A DNA stretch of 10,799 nucleotides from an uncultured Sphingomonas sp. (GTDB lineage: Bacteria > Pseudomonadota > Alphaproteobacteria > Sphingomonadales > Sphingomonadaceae), in assembly GCA_934555855.1 (NCBI GenBank), contig CAKTFL010000033.1:1-10799 (forward strand), read 5' to 3'. Below the pieces are notes generated by a model. The model searched no databases and was not told the DNA's origin. It saw only the letters and a program-made list of their open reading frames with translations. Numbering within the stretch: the stretch's first letter is position 1; each line of letters opens with the position of its first letter. The position numbers and the translations under genes were made by a program. Shown piece after piece: positions 6,117-10,799 of this stretch.

Positions 6117-7289
6117 GTGATCGCCATCTTGAGACTGTTCGGCAGCGCCTTCCTGTTCCTGCTCGTCATCGTCGGTCTCGCCGCGACGATCGTGCCGCGC
6201 TACCTGGACCGCATCTATTATCGCGGGAACGCGAGCGATCACTTTGATGGGGCGCGCTTTCTGAACCCGGACGGTGACGACGACACGGCCGGCGCGCCGG
6301 GCGGCGGGGACCGTGCCGGGTTCTTCTGGCGCTACCTGACCGGGCGTGACAGCCGCCCTGCCTGGCCGGAGCGGGTCGAGGTGCGACCGATCGCTCCACC
6401 GGCGCGGGTCGAGGGTGAGGCGATGATCGTGACCTGGGTCGGTCACGCCACGGTGCTGATCCAGACGCACGGGCTCAACATCCTGACCGATCCCGTCTGG
6501 AGCGAGAATGCCGGCCCGTTCCGCCTCGGCCCCCGGCGCGTGACGGAGCCGGGCATCGCGTTCGACCGGCTGCCCCGGATCGACCTGGTGCTGCTCAGCC
6601 ACAATCATTACGACCATCTCGACCTGGCGACGCTGAAGCGCCTGTGGCAGCGGGACCGGCCGCGCATTGTCACGAGCCTGGGCAATGACGCCGTGACCGG
6701 CAATGCCGGCGTGCCCGCGACGGCGCTCGACTGGCGGGCGCGCATCCGGATCAGGCCGGGCGTCGAGGTGGCCGTTGTCCGCAATCATCATTGGAGCAGC
6801 CGCTGGTTTACCGACCGCAACCGGGCGCTCTGGTCGGCCTTCGTCGTGACGCTGCCTTCGGGCGGCAACCTGTTCTTCGCGGGCGATACCGGCATGGGCG
6901 ACGGACGCTGGCCGGCGGAGGCAGCCGCCCGAGGCCCCATTCGTCTCGCGCTGCTGCCGATCGGCGCCTTTCGGTTCACGCCCGGCCAGATGGCAAGCGG
7001 CAGTCATATTGGCCCCGCCGACGCGGTCGAGGTCTATCGCCGCCTGGGTGCCGCCCGCGCGATCCCGATCCATTGGGGCACATTTCGCCTGAGCTATGAA
7101 GGGTACGACACGCCGCGACTGATGCTGGAGGCGGCGATGACCTGCACCCGCCAGGTCGGCTTCCTGCCGGTGGAGATCGGCCGGCCTACCGAGATCGCGC
7201 CCTACGCCCCTTCCGCGCCGCTGCCCGCGATGCCACGCGACCAGTTGCTCCGATGCCTTGATAAGCCCGCCGTGCGTGCGTTGCCCTGA
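6117..7289 (+). CDS. Membrane-anchored MBL-fold hydrolase, NAPE-PLD-like / UlaG-like family
   Basis: A 390-residue metallo-beta-lactamase-fold enzyme. An N-terminal helix (about 4-24) anchors it to the membrane. The domain starts at [11 protein letters not shown] (105-115) and ILTDPVWS (122-129). The metal-site motif SHNHYDHLD supplies H162, H164, D166 and H167. Further ligands are probably H224 or H225 (NHHWSSRW), D257 (FFAGDTG) and H319 (IHWGTF), in the order seen in N-acylphosphatidylethanolamine-hydrolysing phospholipase D. The natural substrate in bacteria of this type is not established; a phospholipid is plausible, but a lactonase-like role is also possible. The start is GTG at 6117, with AGGAA at 6106-6110. 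An ATG at 6115 is followed at once by TGA and cannot start this gene. It ends 28 bases before uvrB and carries the uvrB promoter in its last codons. Confidence 0.9.
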   Translation: MIAILRLFGSAFLFLLVIVGLAATIVPRYLDRIYYRGNASDHFDGARFLNPDGDDDTAGAPGGGDRAGFFWRYLTGRDSRPAWPERVEVRPIAPPARVEGEAMIVTWVGHATVLIQTHGLNILTDPVWSENAGPFRLGPRRVTEPGIAFDRLPRIDLVLLSHNHYDHLDLATLKRLWQRDRPRIVTSLGNDAVTGNAGVPATALDWRARIRIRPGVEVAVVRNHHWSSRWFTDRNRALWSAFVVTLPSGGNLFFAGDTGMGDGRWPAEAAARGPIRLALLPIGAFRFTPGQMASGSHIGPADAVEVYRRLGAARAIPIHWGTFRLSYEGYDTPRLMLEAAMTCTRQVGFLPVEIGRPTEIAPYAPSAPLPAMPRDQLLRCLDKPAVRALP

Positions 7290-7309
7290 GCGGCCCTTGT
7301 TCCCATATT
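7281..7309 (+). promoter_or_regulatory. Predicted promoter for a near-leaderless uvrB transcript
   Basis: TTGCCC (7281-7286), a 17-base spacer and CATATT (7304-7309) each match the sigma70 consensus at four of six positions. Transcription would start near 7316, one or two bases before the uvrB ATG at 7318. This agrees with the absence of any Shine-Dalgarno sequence there. The elements overlap the hydrolase stop codon. Confidence 0.4.
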
Positions 7310-7313
7310 GTCC
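7299..7313 (+). promoter_or_regulatory. LexA-box-like direct repeat upstream of uvrB
   Basis: GTTC (7299-7302), 7 bases, then GTCC (7310-7313). The known alphaproteobacterial LexA box is GTTC-N7-GTTC, so this is one mismatch from consensus with exact spacing. It straddles the predicted -10 element, where a repressor would block transcription, and uvrB is an SOS gene in other bacteria. A 7-of-8 match can occur by chance, so confidence is moderate. Confidence 0.45.
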
Positions 7314-7317
7314 CGTG

Positions 7318-9510
<2,193 letters not shown>

Positions 9511-9605
9511 CTACTGCCCGCCCCTCACCCCGGCATTGCCCCTTACCCGGCCTGGTCTGTCAGTTCGGCCTGGCCAATACGACCAGCTTCTCCCCGTTCG
9601 TAGTG

Positions 9606-9661
9606 AGCTTGTCGAAGCCCTGTCTTCTCGGCCCGGAGGCAGCGCAGCGCTTCGACAAGCT
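9606..9661. repeat. Sphingomonad-type intergenic inverted repeat between uvrB and the PRC-barrel gene
   Basis: AGCTTGTCGAAGC (9606-9618) and GCTTCGACAAGCT (9649-9661) are perfect 13-base inverted arms separated by 30 bases. The left arm is preceded by GTTCGTAGTG, close to the GTTCGT..TGAGCTTGTCGAAG form I recall as a very frequent intergenic repeat in sphingomonads. It lies between two converging genes, where the long stem could also act as a bidirectional terminator or stabilise 3' ends. No transposase is nearby. The rest of the 182-base gap (9511-9692) shows nothing else convincing. Confidence 0.75.
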
Positions 9662-9692
9662 GAAGGCGAGCGGCAAGAGATGTCGGCGCGCC

Positions 9693-10064
9693 TCAGCCGA
9701 CCGCCAGATCGTCGCGGTGCGACCCGTAATAGCTGGCGACCCGGTCGGCATAAGCCTGGTCGAACACCGGCGCGTTGTTGGCCCAGCTAGGACCGCCTTC
9801 CAGCAGCCGGCGGTCGATCGTGACGACGTAGAGGTCGCGGACAGGATCGAACTGGAGCAGGCTGAATGGGATCGGGTAGTAGCTTTTGCCCATGCCCAGA
9901 AAGCCGCCCAGGCTCAGCACGGCATGGGTGACCCGGCCCGACCCCTTGTGGACCATGAAGGAATAAACCGTACCGACATGCTCACCGTCGCGGCTTTCGA
10001 CCTTTATCGTATGGGCCGCATTCGCCTGGACCAGAAGCTGGGTCGGGGTGGTGGTGTCGGTCAT
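9693..10064 (-). CDS. PRC-barrel domain protein
   Basis: A 123-residue soluble protein made almost entirely of one PRC-barrel domain (about 15-90): VESRDGEHVGTVYSFMVHKG (22-41), then the conserved THAVLSLGGFLGMGKSYYPI (46-65) and PFSLLQFDP. The PRC-barrel is a small beta-barrel found in photosynthetic reaction centre H subunits, RimM and many stand-alone bacterial proteins, the latter mostly of unknown role and often stress-related. The tail (91-123) with SWANNAPVFDQAYADRVASY is common among such alphaproteobacterial stand-alone proteins. The ATG at 10064 is supported by a good GGGAGAG ribosome site seven bases upstream. It converges on uvrB and is divergent from the lipoprotein gene. Confidence 0.88.
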   Translation of the reverse strand: MTDTTTPTQLLVQANAAHTIKVESRDGEHVGTVYSFMVHKGSGRVTHAVLSLGGFLGMGKSYYPIPFSLLQFDPVRDLYVVTIDRRLLEGGPSWANNAPVFDQAYADRVASYYGSHRDDLAVG

Positions 10065-10142
10065 CGCATGTCTCTCCCGTAACGACCTGACGAACAGGCG
10101 GACCGCTCTGCCGGTTCCGTCACGCCCGCACGGTGTCCAGCG

Positions 10143-10171
10143 TTGAGCCCGCGGCTTTCCTCCCTCATAAG
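10143..10171 (+). promoter_or_regulatory. Predicted promoter for a leaderless lipoprotein transcript
   Basis: TTGAGC (10143-10148), a 17-base spacer and CATAAG (10166-10171) each match the sigma70 consensus at four of six positions. The start point would fall at about 10178-10179, on the ATG at 10179. The bases before that ATG are pyrimidine-rich with no Shine-Dalgarno, which agrees with a leaderless mRNA. Confidence 0.4.
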
Positions 10172-10178
10172 CGCCGCC

Positions 10179-10715
10179 ATGCGTCCTTTCCCGTCCGGCT
10201 TTCTCGCCGCTCTGACCGTGTCCGTTCTCGCCGCCGGCTGCGTCCCCCGCGCGGTGCCGCCGCCTGTACCGGCTCCCCGCCCGGTTGCGCCGCCTGCGCC
10301 CGCCCCACGTCCGGCTCCGCTCGCAAGCGATTGGCGCGACTGGCCGGTGACGCCGGGCGACTGGACCTATCGCCAGGATGCTCGCGGCAGCGTTGCGCTG
10401 TTCGGACCGCGAGGCCAGGACGCACTGATGGTCCTGCGCTGCGACCCCGGGCGGCGAACGGTTTATCTGTCGGTCTCAGGCAGCGTCGCCATGACGGCCA
10501 CGTTCCGGACGAGCAGCCTGACACGGGCTGTGGCCCTGACGCCGACCGGGGGCGAGCCGGCCTATCTGGCTGCCGAGATCACACCGGCCGATCCGCTGCT
10601 CGATGCCATGGGGTTCAGCCGGGGCCGGTTCGCGATCGTGCGGCCGGGCGCCCAGCCGCTGGTGATACCCGCCTGGCCGGAGATCGAGCGGGTCACCCAG
10701 GACTGCCGCGCCTGA
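10179..10715 (+). CDS. Proline-rich lipoprotein of unknown function
   Basis: A 178-residue predicted lipoprotein. The N-terminus has a basic start, a hydrophobic core (FLAALTVSVLAAG, 8-20) and a lipobox LAAGC with C21 as the lipidated cysteine. A linker of alternating Pro, Ala, Val and Arg (22-48) follows, likely spanning from membrane to periplasm. The globular part (about 51-178) begins DWRDWPVTPGDWTYRQD. It carries LRCDP (C88) and ends VTQDCRA (C176), two cysteines that could pair in the periplasm. DPLLDAMGFSRGRFAI (138-153) is the most distinctive stretch; I recall similar sphingomonad proteins annotated only as hypothetical. I chose ATG at 10179 over a TTG at 10143 because it gives a normal-length signal peptide and fits a promoter placed for leaderless expression. 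The function is not recognised. Confidence 0.82.
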   Translation: MRPFPSGFLAALTVSVLAAGCVPRAVPPPVPAPRPVAPPAPAPRPAPLASDWRDWPVTPGDWTYRQDARGSVALFGPRGQDALMVLRCDPGRRTVYLSVSGSVAMTATFRTSSLTRAVALTPTGGEPAYLAAEITPADPLLDAMGFSRGRFAIVRPGAQPLVIPAWPEIERVTQDCRA

Positions 10716-10799
10716 TCCTGTCCCGCGACGAGGGCGATGATGCTCCTCCAAAAACAGACATAAAACAAGTCTTGTAAGTAGAGGCTGCGCGTATCACAT

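Noticed and set aside
9603..10082. + strand open frame opposite the PRC-barrel gene.
   Set aside because: It begins inside the inverted repeat, has no motif, and the minus-strand gene has a good ribosome site and a clear domain.
10716..10799. Possible terminator or promoter in the last 84 bases (A-rich stretch, ACAAG-T-CTTGT palindrome, TTGTAA and TATCAC).
   Set aside because: The palindrome is too short for a terminator, and the two boxes are only 14 bases apart; the next gene is outside the window, so nothing can be supported.

Overview
The window looks like ordinary chromosomal DNA from a GC-rich alphaproteobacterium, most likely a sphingomonad (Sphingomonas or a near relative). The evidence is strong GC3 bias, FixL/FixJ-type signalling proteins, TTGACG-type -35 sequence, a UvrB about 730 residues long with its characteristic N-terminus, and an AGCTTGTCGAAGC inverted repeat of a kind I recall as common between sphingomonad genes. 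The genus call rests on recognition, not on a search.

Left part (1-3579). The 3' end of a CitE/HpcH-type CoA-ester lyase enters on the + strand and converges on a minus-strand signalling cluster. Reading leftward, the cluster holds a soluble PAS histidine kinase, a FixJ-type response regulator (4-bp ATGA overlap with the kinase) and a methyl-accepting chemotaxis protein that has two membrane helices but no periplasmic sensor domain and ends in a CheR/CheB-tether-like DWSEF. A promoter-like TTGACG-N16-TATAAA lies about 200 bases upstream of the kinase. Between regulator and chemoreceptor is an 84-base segment with coding-like composition and no usable start codon, in the same frame as both genes.

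Middle (3882-5961). A minus-strand CelD/BcsL-type (BioF2-like, GNAT-fold) acyltransferase is divergent from a two-gene operon of small membrane proteins (DUF2721 and DUF4345; 4-bp overlap).

Right part (6117-10799). A membrane-anchored NAPE-PLD-like metallo-beta-lactamase-fold hydrolase is followed after 28 bases by uvrB. The sequence just before uvrB combines a sigma70-like promoter predicted to give an almost leaderless mRNA with a near-match to the alphaproteobacterial LexA box. uvrB converges, across a sphingomonad-type inverted repeat, on a small PRC-barrel gene, which is divergent from a proline-rich lipoprotein gene that also appears to be leaderless. The last 84 bases hold nothing I can name.

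I see no RNA genes, insertion sequences, CRISPR arrays, phage genes or clear signs of transfer. The points most worth a second look are the SOS-like leaderless start of uvrB, the coding-like relic between regulator and chemoreceptor, and the direct linkage of a FixLJ-type system to a chemoreceptor with no extracellular sensor.
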